Shown here piece after piece: positions 52,769 through 62,285 of a stretch of DNA of 64,000 bases. The number at the start of each line of letters is the position of its first letter. Within the stretch, counting starts at the first letter, position 1. The stretch comes from CAZKSN01 sp964555585 (lineage in GTDB: Bacteria; Bacillota_I; Bacilli_A; RF39; UBA660), in assembly GCA_964555585.1 (NCBI GenBank), contig CAZKSN010000001.1:1-64000 (forward strand). The letters run 5' to 3'. A program made the translations under genes and the position numbers. The notes under the pieces were generated by a model that did no database searches, was not told where the DNA came from, and saw only the letters and a list, made by a program, of their open reading frames with translations.

Positions 52769-52844
52769 TGGCGTCCCTGGGCAGAGTCGAACTGCCGGCT
52801 TACCCCTTAGGAGGGGGTTACTCTTCCAACTGAGTTACAAGGAC
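52769..52844 (-). tRNA. tRNA-Arg (CCT)
   Basis: A full 76-nt cloverleaf. Acceptor GTCCTTG/CAGGGAC (one wobble pair), D-arm ACTC/GAGT, anticodon stem ACCCC/GGGGT with loop CTCCTAA (anticodon CCT, reads AGG), T-arm GGCAG-TTCGACT-CTGCC, discriminator G and encoded CCA. Confidence 0.95.
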
Positions 52845-52866
52845 ATACTAAGATTTTATCATATTA

Positions 52867-52893
52867 TAAAAAAAAGATAAACCTTTTGATTTA
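52867..52893 (-). terminator. Intrinsic terminator after the 161-residue HD gene
   Basis: AGATAAA / TTTATCT (7 bp, 8-nt loop) followed by TTTTTTTATAA; the stop codon is at its 5' edge. The tRNA genes start ~22 bp further on. Confidence 0.82.
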
Positions 52894-53376
52894 TCTCATT
52901 ATATTAAATACAAACAATGTTAACACTGCGACACTCATCTTCAACTGATATCTGAAGAATTCATAAATGGATGCAACCTTGTCACATATGGAAACCACTA
53001 ATGTTTCTCTATATTTAGGTGTATTTTTAGATATCGGATACATATGGCAGGAAATAACATCTTTTTCCACATCATTTACTTTAAAATATTTTTTTGCATT
53101 TCTTAAGGCTACTTTAGGATGTTCATTTAAGTAATCTTTCCATTTTGATCTGTTTACTTCATCATCAGTAAAGAAATCATGCAGGAAAGCTCCTCTGGTA
53201 GCAGATATATAATCTAAACCAAAAAACTTTGTAACATAAAAACTATACTTAGCAACTCTTTCTATATGCTTAAGCCTAGGTAATCCATGGTGTATATCAT
53301 AGTTTAAATCTTTAAATTTATCTAATTGATAAAATTCATTGTATATATTATAAAACTCTTTCTTTACACTGCTCAT
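52891..53376 (-). CDS. Small HD-domain protein
   Basis: A 161-residue protein with an HD-type order: HGLPRLKHIERVAKYSFYV (~30-48), RGAFLHDFFTDDE (HD pair, ~82-94), ISCHMYPIS (~121) and SICDKVASIYEFFRY (Asp). It is similar in pattern to small phosphohydrolases found in Clostridia and Mollicutes, with substrate unknown. The last ~20 residues (MSVAVLTLFVFNIMR) are hydrophobic and may contact the membrane. It stands alone with a terminator. Confidence 0.82.
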   Translation of the reverse strand: MSSVKKEFYNIYNEFYQLDKFKDLNYDIHHGLPRLKHIERVAKYSFYVTKFFGLDYISATRGAFLHDFFTDDEVNRSKWKDYLNEHPKVALRNAKKYFKVNDVEKDVISCHMYPISKNTPKYRETLVVSICDKVASIYEFFRYQLKMSVAVLTLFVFNIMR

Positions 53377-53438
53377 CTTAATTTTTTTCTCCCAGTTATA
53401 TAATTATAACATATTATACTCAAAATTAGAAGTATTAT

Positions 53439-55133
53439 TTACATTTTTGAAGGTACTTTAATGTCTAGTAAGTATAAACATGCCTCAATAACATTATATG
53501 CGAAATTTAATAAATTTAACCAATCATTTTTCTGATTTTCATTATTTAATTGTGAAATATTGTTATTTTGATAGAAAGTATTTGTTATAACTGATAGGTC
53601 ATAGAGATACTCTGCTATTATATGAGGATATCTATTTTCTATTGACTTATTAACTGCACTATTTAATTCCAGTAGTTTAATTCTTAAATCTCTATCACTA
53701 TTGTTATAAATACATTCATTTATGTTTTTTAATTCATAAATATTTTCTTTCAATAATTTTTTAATTCTTAACGCAGTATAAAGTATATAAGGTCCAGTTT
53801 TACCAATTACATCAGAAAATTTAGATATATCAAATATATAATTCTTTTCTCTATTATTTTGTAAATCTGCATACTTTAATATAGCATTTACTATTATATT
53901 TATATCTGATTCACTCATTAATTTATTTTCTTCTTTTTTTGAAATAAATTCTTCTTTAACCATCTCAAAAGCATCAACTAATTTTAAAGTATCTCCACTT
54001 CTTGTTTTAAATGGTTTACCATCAGTTCCATTTATTGTTCCAAATATTATATGTTCCAATTTAGTTTTACTTATTAAATTGGACTTCTCACATACTCTAA
54101 ATACTTGTTCTAAATGTAAGCTTTGTCTTGCATCAACTATATAGAGAATATGATCTGGATCATACTTTTCTACTCTTTCATATATTGTTGCTAAATCAGT
54201 AGTAGGATATCCATATGCTCCATCACTCTTTACAATTAATACAGGGGGCATATTTTTATTATCAGACTCTTCTTTTACGTGTACTACTATAGCTCCATCA
54301 TCTTTAGCTAAAAGCTTTTTATCATCTAAATATTTTATTAATAAAGGAATGTGGTCATATGAATCACTTTCACCAAGCCATAAATCAAAACTAACTCCCA
54401 TATATTCGTATATTCTTTTAATTTCACTTAAAGATACATCATATATTTTATTCCATAATTTGACATATTCTGCTTTACCTTCACCTAACTCTTTTAAAAT
54501 CTCTTGACATTTTTTTAAGACTAACTCATCACTTTTAGCTAGAGCACTTATCTTAGGATATGTTTTTTCTAGATATTCCAGTGTTATTTTTTGAGGATTA
54601 TCTTGTAAAATTCCATATATGACTTGGCCTATTTGAAGTCCTATATCACCCAGGTGCACATCACTTATTACTTTATATCCCTTAATATTTAATATTCTTT
54701 TTAAGCTTTCACCTATTATTGCAGATCTCATATGTCCTATATGAAGAGGTTTAGCTATATTAGGTCCTCCATAATCTAAAAAATACACTTCTTCAGAATT
54801 TATCTTTTCTATACCTAATTTCTTTCCATTAATGACTTCATTTAAACTTTTTGTAATTAATTTATCGCTTAACTTAATATTAATAAATCCTGGTAAAGAT
54901 AAAGAAACACTATTAAAGTAATCATTAAAGTCTTCTAAAGAATTAATAGAATTAACTATTGATTCTCCTATTTCCTGAGGTGTTCTTCCAGTATCTTTAG
55001 CAATACTAAAAACACTGTTTATTTGATAGTCCGCAAACTCTTTTTTATTAGAGTCTTCTACCTTTAAATATTTTAAATCAATATTTAAATTCAAAAACAC
55101 CTGCTTTAAAAACTCTTCTATCTTTTTAATCAT
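53439..55133 (-). CDS. argS: Arginyl-tRNA synthetase
   Basis: Class I synthetase (564 residues). N-terminal Add1 domain (~1-85), HIGH motif in KPLHIGHMRSAIIGES (~115), IVDARQSLHLEQVFRV, GTDGKPFKTRSGDTLKLVD in place of a KMSKS loop, and a C-terminal DALR anticodon-binding domain ending in a LLDIKVPSKM-like tail. ATG 55133 follows AGAGG; an in-frame ATG at 55151 overlaps the upstream gene. It is preceded by an unknown gene and rseP in one direction, without a T-box. Confidence 0.96.
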   Translation of the reverse strand: MIKKIEEFLKQVFLNLNIDLKYLKVEDSNKKEFADYQINSVFSIAKDTGRTPQEIGESIVNSINSLEDFNDYFNSVSLSLPGFINIKLSDKLITKSLNEVINGKKLGIEKINSEEVYFLDYGGPNIAKPLHIGHMRSAIIGESLKRILNIKGYKVISDVHLGDIGLQIGQVIYGILQDNPQKITLEYLEKTYPKISALAKSDELVLKKCQEILKELGEGKAEYVKLWNKIYDVSLSEIKRIYEYMGVSFDLWLGESDSYDHIPLLIKYLDDKKLLAKDDGAIVVHVKEESDNKNMPPVLIVKSDGAYGYPTTDLATIYERVEKYDPDHILYIVDARQSLHLEQVFRVCEKSNLISKTKLEHIIFGTINGTDGKPFKTRSGDTLKLVDAFEMVKEEFISKKEENKLMSESDINIIVNAILKYADLQNNREKNYIFDISKFSDVIGKTGPYILYTALRIKKLLKENIYELKNINECIYNNSDRDLRIKLLELNSAVNKSIENRYPHIIAEYLYDLSVITNTFYQNNNISQLNNENQKNDWLNLLNFAYNVIEACLYLLDIKVPSKM

Positions 55134-55141
55134 ATTTACCT

Positions 55142-55510
55142 CTAAATCCATCTTGGAATATATATATTTCTTGTATAACTCTCTAAATATTTCTCATATG
55201 CTTTATTTATACATTTCACTATGTATGACAAAACATTATCAATATCTTTTTTTACCTTCATTTCAACAATAGATTTAGTCAATTCCTTTTTAAAATCATC
55301 AGAACTAAAATATTTACCTATTGCTTCATTTATTTTTTCTAATATTTCTAAATCTTCCTTTTTATTAATATTAACGGAAAATACAAATTCAGAATATATC
55401 TGAATTAATTTTCCAGTAACAATATCATCTTCATCAAATTCCTCATTTATTATTTTATAATAATTAGGACAATAACTTAATATTTTCTTATTTTCTAAAA
55501 ATTGATTCAT
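55142..55510 (-). CDS. Unknown small protein between rseP and argS
   Basis: A 122-residue mostly helical, acidic protein with a C-terminal basic patch (YEKYLESYTRNIYIPRWI). Features such as FDEDDIVTGKLIQIYSEFVF and LSYIVKCINKAYEKYL do not match a known family. It is 5 bp after rseP and 8 bp before the argS ATG, so it belongs to the same transcript. No function can be given. Confidence 0.65.
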   Translation of the reverse strand: MNQFLENKKILSYCPNYYKIINEEFDEDDIVTGKLIQIYSEFVFSVNINKKEDLEILEKINEAIGKYFSSDDFKKELTKSIVEMKVKKDIDNVLSYIVKCINKAYEKYLESYTRNIYIPRWI

Positions 55511-55518
55511 CATTACCT

Positions 55519-56565
55519 CTAAAACAACTTCAATATATCATTTAAAGTTACAAATAAACTTAATAGTATAAGTAAAGTGAATCCTATATAGTTTAATATA
55601 TTTTCAATCTTCACATCCACTTTTTTATTAATGATTCTCTCTATAATTATCACTAAGGCTCTTCCTCCATCAAATATTGGCAAAGGAATCAAATTAATTA
55701 TACCAACATTAATACTTAAATAAGCTGTAAGATATATTATATTAAATAATCCAGTGGATCTAACACTATCAATTAAAGAATAGATTCCTATCGGTCCACT
55801 AATGTTTTTAATACTCATATTACCTGAGAAAAGACTTAAAATTATTGAAAAAATATTCTTGGTTATATTTAAAAATTCATTAACTGAATATTTTAAAGCA
55901 CTGATAATTCCAGTATTCTTTTGACTTGAAAAAGCTATGCCAAACTTCTTGACCTGTTCTCCGTTTTCGTCTTGAACCGTAGGTGTTACAGTTAACTTTT
56001 TGATTTCTTCTTTTACATCTTTAATTAAAAATTCATAGTCATTACTTTCTCTTTTCTTGGTTAATTCAATTAATACATCATTATAAGTACTTACTTCCTT
56101 ACCATCTATCTCTAGTATTAAGTCCCCCTCTTTTATACCTGAGACAAATGCTGAGGAATTTTCTTCAACAGAGGAAATTATAGGTCTTGTATCAGGACTT
56201 CCAAATATTAGTCCTCCTATAAATAAAAGAAATATAGCCAATAAAAAATTAAATAATATTCCAATTAATATTATACTTAATTTCTGAAAAAAGCTCTTAT
56301 TTTCCAACACTTGATCTTTTCTTACTTTCTTACCTTCTTCTTCTGTATTAATTAAAGATACAAATCCTCCGATTGGAAATAATCTTATTGAATATAAAGT
56401 TTCATCATTCTTTCTTCTAAAACTGTATATCTTTGGTCCCATACCCAAGGCAAACTCTTCCACATAAACCTTTGCTTTTTTTGAAGCAATGAAATGACCA
56501 AATTCATGAATTAATATAATTATTCCTAAAATTATAATGAATATTAATAAAGATAATAAATTCAT
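55519..56565 (-). CDS. rseP: Site-2 protease RseP/RasP (M50 metalloprotease)
   Basis: Intramembrane zinc protease (348 residues) that cleaves anti-sigma factors and leftover signal peptides. HEFGHF (~20-25) supplies two ligands and the catalytic Glu, a PDZ domain spans ~120-205 (AFVSGIKEGDLILEIDGKEV), and NLIPLPIFDGGRALVIIIE (~293) contains the third ligand. Four membrane helices are placed as in the family. It follows cdsA, as in many Firmicutes (cdsA-dxr-rseP), but dxr is absent between them. Confidence 0.95.
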   Translation of the reverse strand: MNLLSLLIFIIILGIIILIHEFGHFIASKKAKVYVEEFALGMGPKIYSFRRKNDETLYSIRLFPIGGFVSLINTEEEGKKVRKDQVLENKSFFQKLSIILIGILFNFLLAIFLLFIGGLIFGSPDTRPIISSVEENSSAFVSGIKEGDLILEIDGKEVSTYNDVLIELTKKRESNDYEFLIKDVKEEIKKLTVTPTVQDENGEQVKKFGIAFSSQKNTGIISALKYSVNEFLNITKNIFSIILSLFSGNMSIKNISGPIGIYSLIDSVRSTGLFNIIYLTAYLSINVGIINLIPLPIFDGGRALVIIIERIINKKVDVKIENILNYIGFTLLILLSLFVTLNDILKLF

Positions 56566-56574
56566 AATGCCTCC

Positions 56575-57372
56575 TTATAACAAGTCTTTTATAAATGAAA
56601 ATGCCAATAAAACAAATAATATGCTGTCTAATCTATCTAATATTCCTCCATGACCAGGCATCAAATTAGAAAAATCCTTTGTATTGTAATTTCTTTTTAT
56701 AGCACTGAAAACCAAATCACCCAATTGACCAATCACACTTAAAAATGCAACTATCAGTATCAAAGTTAGAATACTGCCTGTATAGTTAAATATACTTATA
56801 TAGAATGTTGTAGCAACAAAAGTGCCAAACAATGTTCCTCCAATAAAACCTTCAACAGTTTTATTTGGAGAAATAATTGGACATAGTTTGTTTCTACCAA
56901 TTAAGATACCGGTAAAGTGCGCAAAAGTGTCACTTACTATTGTAATTAATAAGAGAAATACCAAATAATATAGACTATAGTTTCTTAAGACAATCAAATA
57001 GTTAAAAGAAATTCCTAGAAAAAATATAACTCCTAATAGATATAACGCATCGTTTATATTATATATTTTTAAATTCTTATAAATTATCAGCGGAATTAAT
57101 AAAAAGAATATAACCATAGTAATTAATTTGTAATCTGCAAGAAATAATGAGGAATATATTAAATTGCTCAACAGTAAACATATGAAACAGAAAACAGATA
57201 TTATTTTTACAAAGTTAGGAATTTTCTTATCCTTATCCTTTAAATTTATCAATTCTATAAATCCAATCAAACCTATAATTGCAACTGAAAAATAATAAGG
57301 GAAGCCACCATAAATTATAATTGGTATTACAATAGCTAAAGCTACAATCGCACTTATTACTTTTATTTTCAT
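56575..57372 (-). CDS. cdsA: Phosphatidate cytidylyltransferase
   Basis: Polytopic membrane enzyme (265 residues) making CDP-diacylglycerol from phosphatidic acid and CTP. About seven membrane helices; the CDS signature is SDTFAHFTGILIGRNKL followed by ISPNKTVEGFIGG and, at the C-terminus, KDFSNLMPGHGGILDRLDS. It is 9 bp upstream of rseP. Confidence 0.96.
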   Translation of the reverse strand: MKIKVISAIVALAIVIPIIIYGGFPYYFSVAIIGLIGFIELINLKDKDKKIPNFVKIISVFCFICLLLSNLIYSSLFLADYKLITMVIFFLLIPLIIYKNLKIYNINDALYLLGVIFFLGISFNYLIVLRNYSLYYLVFLLLITIVSDTFAHFTGILIGRNKLCPIISPNKTVEGFIGGTLFGTFVATTFYISIFNYTGSILTLILIVAFLSVIGQLGDLVFSAIKRNYNTKDFSNLMPGHGGILDRLDSILFVLLAFSFIKDLL

Positions 57373-57423
57373 TTTATCACATCCTTTTATTATTATAACA
57401 TTATGAAAAAAATATATAAAGTT

Positions 57424-60330
57424 TTATTTTATTATATCTACATCATTTATAATGATTTGATATTCATTTAATCTTTTTTCAATTTTACCATAAAGCTTTA
57501 TTATACTTCCAACTTTTAAATCCATGTATCTTTCATAAACTTTAGGGAACATTATTCCTTCCACTTTCCTGAATTCATCACTTAAGGTAATAAAAGCCAT
57601 TTTTTCCTTATTCTTAGTTACTATTGTCTTTATATTTTCTATCAGAGTAATTATATTTACGTTTTTATCAAAATAATATTCTATTTTATTTAAAGAAACC
57701 ATATTATCTCTTTTATATTTTGTTACAGGATGACTGCTTATATAAAAACCTAATGAATTATATTCTTTTTCTAAAGATTCAGAATCATTATAATCATCAA
57801 TAGATTCAATTTCTGGTTCAAGTATTAAAACTGAATCTATATCCTTACAAAGAATAGCGTAATCTATAACTTTATCCAAATTCTTTATCATCGCTTTTTT
57901 ATTTAAATTAAAACCGTTAAAAGCTCCAACTTCAATTAAACTTTCTACAACCTTTCTATTAACTGCTTGACCGTAAGTTCTTGCCATAAAATCAAAGAAA
58001 CTTTTAAATTCTCCGTTCATTCTTTCATTTACTATCTCGGTAGATGAAGTTATTCCTAAGTTCTTTATTATGGTTAATGGAAAAATAATTTTATTATTTT
58101 TTAATTTATAATTTACATCACTTAAATTTATATTTATATTTTCAAACTCCAGACCTAAAATTTTAGCTTCATCAAAGTACTCCTTTGTTTTTTCTTCAAC
58201 TCCTATAACCATATTGAGTAAATTCAACATAAAAAACTCTTTATAATGACTTTTCAGATAAGCCATTTGATAACCAACAAAAGAATAGGCAACAGAATGT
58301 GATTTATTAAATCCATAATCTGCAAACCTTAAAACTAAATCAAATATTTTAATGGAAGAGGATTCATTATAACCTTTATTAACTGCCTTACTGACAAATA
58401 TTTCTTTTTCTTTTAAAATAACTTCACTGTTTTTCTTGCTCATTGCTCTTCTTATTTTATCTGCTTCAGCATAAGAATAGCCGCCAATTTTCTTTAATAT
58501 TTCAAGTATTTGCTCCTGATATATAATGATTCCATAAGTATCTTTGAGTATCGGCTCCAAATCCTCTATTAAATACTCTATCTTTTCTTTACCTTCTTTT
58601 CTTCTGATATATGTCGGTATCATTTCTTTTGGACCAGGTCTATACAACGCATTGGCAGCCACTAAGTCATTAAAGCATGTGATTTTAAATTCCTTCAATA
58701 AACCTTTCATTCCAGCACTTTCAAACTGAAAAACACCAACGGTTTCAACATCATTGAATAATTTGAGAGTTTTTTCATCATCCAGAGGAATATTATTAAG
58801 ATTTATTATTTTGCCTTCCTCTTTTTCAATTAACTGCATTACATTGTCAATAATAGTTAAATTACTGATACTGAGAAAATCTATTTTTAATAGACCTAAG
58901 TCTTCTAAATAATTCATTGAATAGGAAGTAAGTAAATTATCTCCACTTTTATATAAAGGCATAATATTGGTTAATTCTTCACTGCTTAATACAACTCCAG
59001 CTGCATGTATACTTGTATGTCTTTTCAAATTTTCCAGTTTTTTAGATATTTGAAAAAGTTTAATGTATCTTTCATCACTTTTTATAAGTTTCATAAAATT
59101 ACTATCTTTTTCTATATCATTAAAAGTATCCCTGGTTTTTATTAATTTACAAATCCTATCTATTTCTGAAGAGTTTATATTTAATACTCTGCCTACATCT
59201 CTGATTACCTGCTTCGGCAGCAAAGTTCCATAGGTAATAATATTTGCCACTTTATCAACACCATATTTATTTCTTACATAATTTACTACTTCTTCTCTTC
59301 TGATATCAGATAAATCAACATCTATGTCAGGCATTGATATTCGTTCCGGATTTAAAAATCTTTCAAAAATCAAATTAAATTTTATTGGATCTATATCAGT
59401 AATACCCAATACATAACTCACTAAACTACCCGCAGCACTTCCTCTTCCAGGACCAACATATATTTTATTTTTCTTTGCAAATAAAATAAAATCATATACG
59501 ATTAAGAAATAATCAACAAATCCCATTTTTTCAATAACTTCTATCTCATATAATAACCTGTCTGAATAAATTTTTGAGACTCTTCCATTCAATCTTTTTA
59601 TAATGCCTTTTTTACATAAACTTTTTAACAATTCTGTTGAATTTTCACTGTATCTAGGTAAATTATATTTAAATTTTGGAAATTCTAAGTCTATTAATTC
59701 ACTGAATTTATATGTGGTTTCCTCTTCAATCGCATTCACTTTGTAATCAAGATTGTTATACTCACATTTAAAAATAATGTCATCCTCAATTGTTTTTCCA
59801 TCTCTGATCATATAAAGATATTTCAGATATTCACTATCCTCTTCATTTAAATACAGTACTTCTCTTGAATAAACAATATTTTCAGAAATTATTAATGAAT
59901 TTAATTTCTGTTCTTTTGTAGAATATGAAATGAATGAATCCTTAAAAACAGAAGACAATATTTTAAAGCTGTTAATATTTTCGTAACTGCATACAAGTAT
60001 TAAATCCTTGCTGTATTTCTTTAAATAATCTAAACTTATATTTCCTATATTCTTTTCAGTCACCAATTTACATAAATTCTTATATCCGTTAAAATTTTTG
60101 GCATATATTATAAAATTATATTCTTCAAATGAAAAGTCAACTCCAATTATCGGCTTAATATTATTCTTTTTACATGCATTATAGAATTCAATGCAGGAAA
60201 ACATATTTGAATCAGTAATTCCAAGTGCCGGTATATTGTTCTTTAAGGCATAGGAAACTAAGTCATCTATTTTAATAAGACTGCTTAATAACTGATAATT
60301 AGTTTTAATGTTTAACGGAACATATCGCAT
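57424..60330 (-). CDS. dnaE: DNA polymerase III alpha subunit (DnaE)
   Basis: C-family replicative or lagging-strand polymerase (968 residues). N-terminal PHP domain (1-~200), catalytic Asp motif MPDIDVDLSDIRREEV (~335), palm/fingers with GPGRGSAAGSLVSYVLGI, YRPGPKEMIPTYIRRK, GIIIYQEQILEILKKIGG and FNKSHSVAYSFVGYQMAY, tandem HhH, and a C-terminal OB domain. The PHP start reads LNIKTNYQLLSSL where active forms have HxH, so the PHP metal site is lost. Length matches the short Firmicutes DnaE, which works beside PolC. Confidence 0.95.
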   Translation of the reverse strand: MRYVPLNIKTNYQLLSSLIKIDDLVSYALKNNIPALGITDSNMFSCIEFYNACKKNNIKPIIGVDFSFEEYNFIIYAKNFNGYKNLCKLVTEKNIGNISLDYLKKYSKDLILVCSYENINSFKILSSVFKDSFISYSTKEQKLNSLIISENIVYSREVLYLNEEDSEYLKYLYMIRDGKTIEDDIIFKCEYNNLDYKVNAIEEETTYKFSELIDLEFPKFKYNLPRYSENSTELLKSLCKKGIIKRLNGRVSKIYSDRLLYEIEVIEKMGFVDYFLIVYDFILFAKKNKIYVGPGRGSAAGSLVSYVLGITDIDPIKFNLIFERFLNPERISMPDIDVDLSDIRREEVVNYVRNKYGVDKVANIITYGTLLPKQVIRDVGRVLNINSSEIDRICKLIKTRDTFNDIEKDSNFMKLIKSDERYIKLFQISKKLENLKRHTSIHAAGVVLSSEELTNIMPLYKSGDNLLTSYSMNYLEDLGLLKIDFLSISNLTIIDNVMQLIEKEEGKIINLNNIPLDDEKTLKLFNDVETVGVFQFESAGMKGLLKEFKITCFNDLVAANALYRPGPKEMIPTYIRRKEGKEKIEYLIEDLEPILKDTYGIIIYQEQILEILKKIGGYSYAEADKIRRAMSKKNSEVILKEKEIFVSKAVNKGYNESSSIKIFDLVLRFADYGFNKSHSVAYSFVGYQMAYLKSHYKEFFMLNLLNMVIGVEEKTKEYFDEAKILGLEFENININLSDVNYKLKNNKIIFPLTIIKNLGITSSTEIVNERMNGEFKSFFDFMARTYGQAVNRKVVESLIEVGAFNGFNLNKKAMIKNLDKVIDYAILCKDIDSVLILEPEIESIDDYNDSESLEKEYNSLGFYISSHPVTKYKRDNMVSLNKIEYYFDKNVNIITLIENIKTIVTKNKEKMAFITLSDEFRKVEGIMFPKVYERYMDLKVGSIIKLYGKIEKRLNEYQIIINDVDIIK

Positions 60331-60472
60331 ACTATCACACCACAGATATATTATAGCATTAAAATTAAATTAATTATAATTGATTTAATTTATTTATGAT
60401 TACAACATAAATTATTGACTTAATCAGTATAATATGTTAAATTATATAAAGATTTCAAGGAGGAATAAAAAA

Positions 60473-60640
60473 ATGGCTAGAAATGTATCAAGTAGAAAAA
60501 ATATGAGTGGAAATAATAGACCTTTTTCTTTAAAGGCGACTAGAAAGACACAAAAAGTAAATTTACAGACAACAGTAGTTGACGGGAAAAAAGTTAGATT
60601 ATCTACAAAAGAAATTAAAACAATAAAAAAGACTAAATAG
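60473..60640 (+). CDS. rpmB: 50S ribosomal protein L28
   Basis: A 55-residue L28 without the CxxC zinc ribbon: MARNVSSRKNMSGNNRPFSL and the C-terminal VRLSTKEIKTIKKTK are typical. ATG 60473 follows AAGGAGG; an upstream in-frame ATG at 60434 precedes the ribosome site and is not used. A promoter is likely (TTGACT at 60415, 17-bp spacer, TAAATT at 60438). It is divergent from dnaE. Confidence 0.95.
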   Translation: MARNVSSRKNMSGNNRPFSLKATRKTQKVNLQTTVVDGKKVRLSTKEIKTIKKTK

Positions 60641-60652
60641 TCTTTTTTTTAA
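60627..60652. terminator. Bidirectional intrinsic terminator after rpmB
   Basis: AAAAAAGACTA / TAGTCTTTTTT (2-nt to 4-nt loop) lies between convergent genes and has U runs in both directions. Confidence 0.88.
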
Positions 60653-61137
60653 TATATTAGTTCTTCCTTTATTTTTTCTATATCGTCCAAATAAAGTACA
60701 TTCTTTCCATTTTTTATTTTTATAAGAGTTGGTGACTTAATTAATAAATCTGCGGCTTTTTGAACTTTTTTATTTGATGATTCACTATTATATACAGCAT
60801 TTACCTTTAAAAGCATATTTACTTTATATATGTGTAAGTCAGAACTTGTGTTATCTAATATATAATTTAGATATACATTATCTGAATTAAATTCATCAAA
60901 AACAACATAATATTCTTTTTCCATTCTATTAAATGTAGATCCCGCCAAGATGTATTCATTGGAAATTTCTGCTTCTTTCTTTTCAGGAGCTTCATATCCT
61001 TTTTCAAATATTCCCATCTTATCTAAAGCAAGCACAACTCCATACACAACTATAAACATTATAAATACTATAAAAACAGTTTTTAAATAATTTGAAGTAT
61101 ATTCAGTTTTAATAATTATTTCATTTTTCTTTTTCAT
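60649..61137 (-). CDS. Membrane-anchored thioredoxin-like protein without CxxC
   Basis: A 162-residue protein with one membrane helix (~19-40, TVFIVFIMFIVVYGVVLAL) and an extracellular domain. The end, KSPTLIKIKNGKNVLYLDDI, has the cis-Pro and following strand of a thioredoxin fold, and EYYVVFDEFNSDNVYLNYIL matches the first strand and helix; the CxxC is replaced by FNSDN, so no disulfide chemistry is expected. It may be a substrate-binding relative of thioredoxin. It follows the lipoprotein gene at 61195 with a terminator between. Confidence 0.65.
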   Translation of the reverse strand: MKKKNEIIIKTEYTSNYLKTVFIVFIMFIVVYGVVLALDKMGIFEKGYEAPEKKEAEISNEYILAGSTFNRMEKEYYVVFDEFNSDNVYLNYILDNTSSDLHIYKVNMLLKVNAVYNSESSNKKVQKAADLLIKSPTLIKIKNGKNVLYLDDIEKIKEELIY

Positions 61138-61169
61138 AAATTCACCTATAAAAAATTATATCATGAAGT

Positions 61170-61199
61170 AAAAAAAATAGAAACATTTTTGTTTCTATT
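61170..61199 (-). terminator. Intrinsic terminator after the LolA-like lipoprotein gene
   Basis: AATAGAAACA / TGTTTCTATT (10 bp, 4-nt loop) followed by TTTTTT; the stop codon is in the 5' arm. Confidence 0.92.
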
Positions 61200-62184
61200 T
61201 AGTAAGTGCTACAGAACTTGCAGATGCTGCTATTTGTAAAATTTCCTCTTCAGTTAGATTTTGACCAATTATATAGTAATCTATTCCATTTTTTGTCCAA
61301 TTAAGAGATGTATCAGTAATTGAACCTAAAATATTTTCATAAAACACTAGATCACCTGATGAATTTATAACTTCATGGTCTTCAGAAACTGAAGCCACTT
61401 CTTCAATCATTATAAATGGTTTTTCTCCAGTAAATGTAAGTATAACTCTTTCTGATGAATCCGTTTTTATCACTTCTTCATCTTTAAATGTTGTTCCGCT
61501 AGGTATATACATTGGATATATAACATCCTCTATCTCACTTGTAGCTTCATCTTCTTCACAGCAATCTTCATCTACATTATTGTCTAAACTAAAATAATCT
61601 TTTTCAAATTCACTTTTATAATTGGAATCATTTACTACAAAAGTGATTTGAGCTATATTATCACTGTTAAAAACTTCTACTTTCTCTAATTCCATTTTAT
61701 CATTGAATGTCACTTTTTGATTTACTAAATTGCTGTTACTAGGATAATTTACTTTTGAAGTAAAAATATATTTATCATTTTTTTCTTCAAAACTTCTCTT
61801 AGAATCATTCTTAAGATCATTTAAAATAGACTGAAGTATATAAGTTTGTGAACTGTTATTTGGCCATTCACTTTGAAATTTAAAGCTTTTATTAAGTGCT
61901 GGAGTAATTACATATACACCATCTTCATTCTTTAGTATTATTTGTTCATGAGAGTTTTCTGCATTCACCAAACTTACTTTATAATAATCCCCTTCTTTAT
62001 ATGACACCTCTACATCATATAAATATTTTTCTTCATTACTTACTATTTCCATTGTTCCTTCTAAAGTATAAGCTTCATTATTTTCTATTTTATCATTAAA
62101 CTTTTTCAATGCTGAATCTGCATCAAATTTCTTACACCCTGCAAAAATAAGGCATAAACAAATTATCAATAATAATTTTTTCAA
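61195..62184 (-). CDS. LolA-like lipoprotein with DUF4367 domain
   Basis: A 329-residue lipoprotein: signal MKKLLLIICLCLIFAGC with lipobox FAGC and Cys17. The first domain (~25-200) resembles the LolA/GerS beta half-barrel (YTLEGTMEIVSNEEKYLYDV, YKVSLVNAENSHEQIILKN). The second (~222-325) has PMYIPSGTTFKDEEVI, SGDLVFYENILG and WTKNGIDYYIIGQNLTEEEI, the DUF4367 pattern. Related proteins act in envelope and spore lipoprotein handling; function here is unknown. Own ribosome site AGGAGG. Confidence 0.82.
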   Translation of the reverse strand: MKKLLLIICLCLIFAGCKKFDADSALKKFNDKIENNEAYTLEGTMEIVSNEEKYLYDVEVSYKEGDYYKVSLVNAENSHEQIILKNEDGVYVITPALNKSFKFQSEWPNNSSQTYILQSILNDLKNDSKRSFEEKNDKYIFTSKVNYPSNSNLVNQKVTFNDKMELEKVEVFNSDNIAQITFVVNDSNYKSEFEKDYFSLDNNVDEDCCEEDEATSEIEDVIYPMYIPSGTTFKDEEVIKTDSSERVILTFTGEKPFIMIEEVASVSEDHEVINSSGDLVFYENILGSITDTSLNWTKNGIDYYIIGQNLTEEEILQIAASASSVALTK

Positions 62185-62285
62185 AAAATTCCTCCTTTTT
62201 TCTTCATTAAATTATATTGAATAAAAGTCTTATTTATGAATAAAACTATTAAAATTGTCTAAACTATTAATAATGAGGAGGATTT

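Noticed and set aside
55134..55513. T-box or leader peptide upstream of argS
   Set aside because: The argS start is only 8 bp after an upstream gene; there is no room for a leader and no T-box core sequence.
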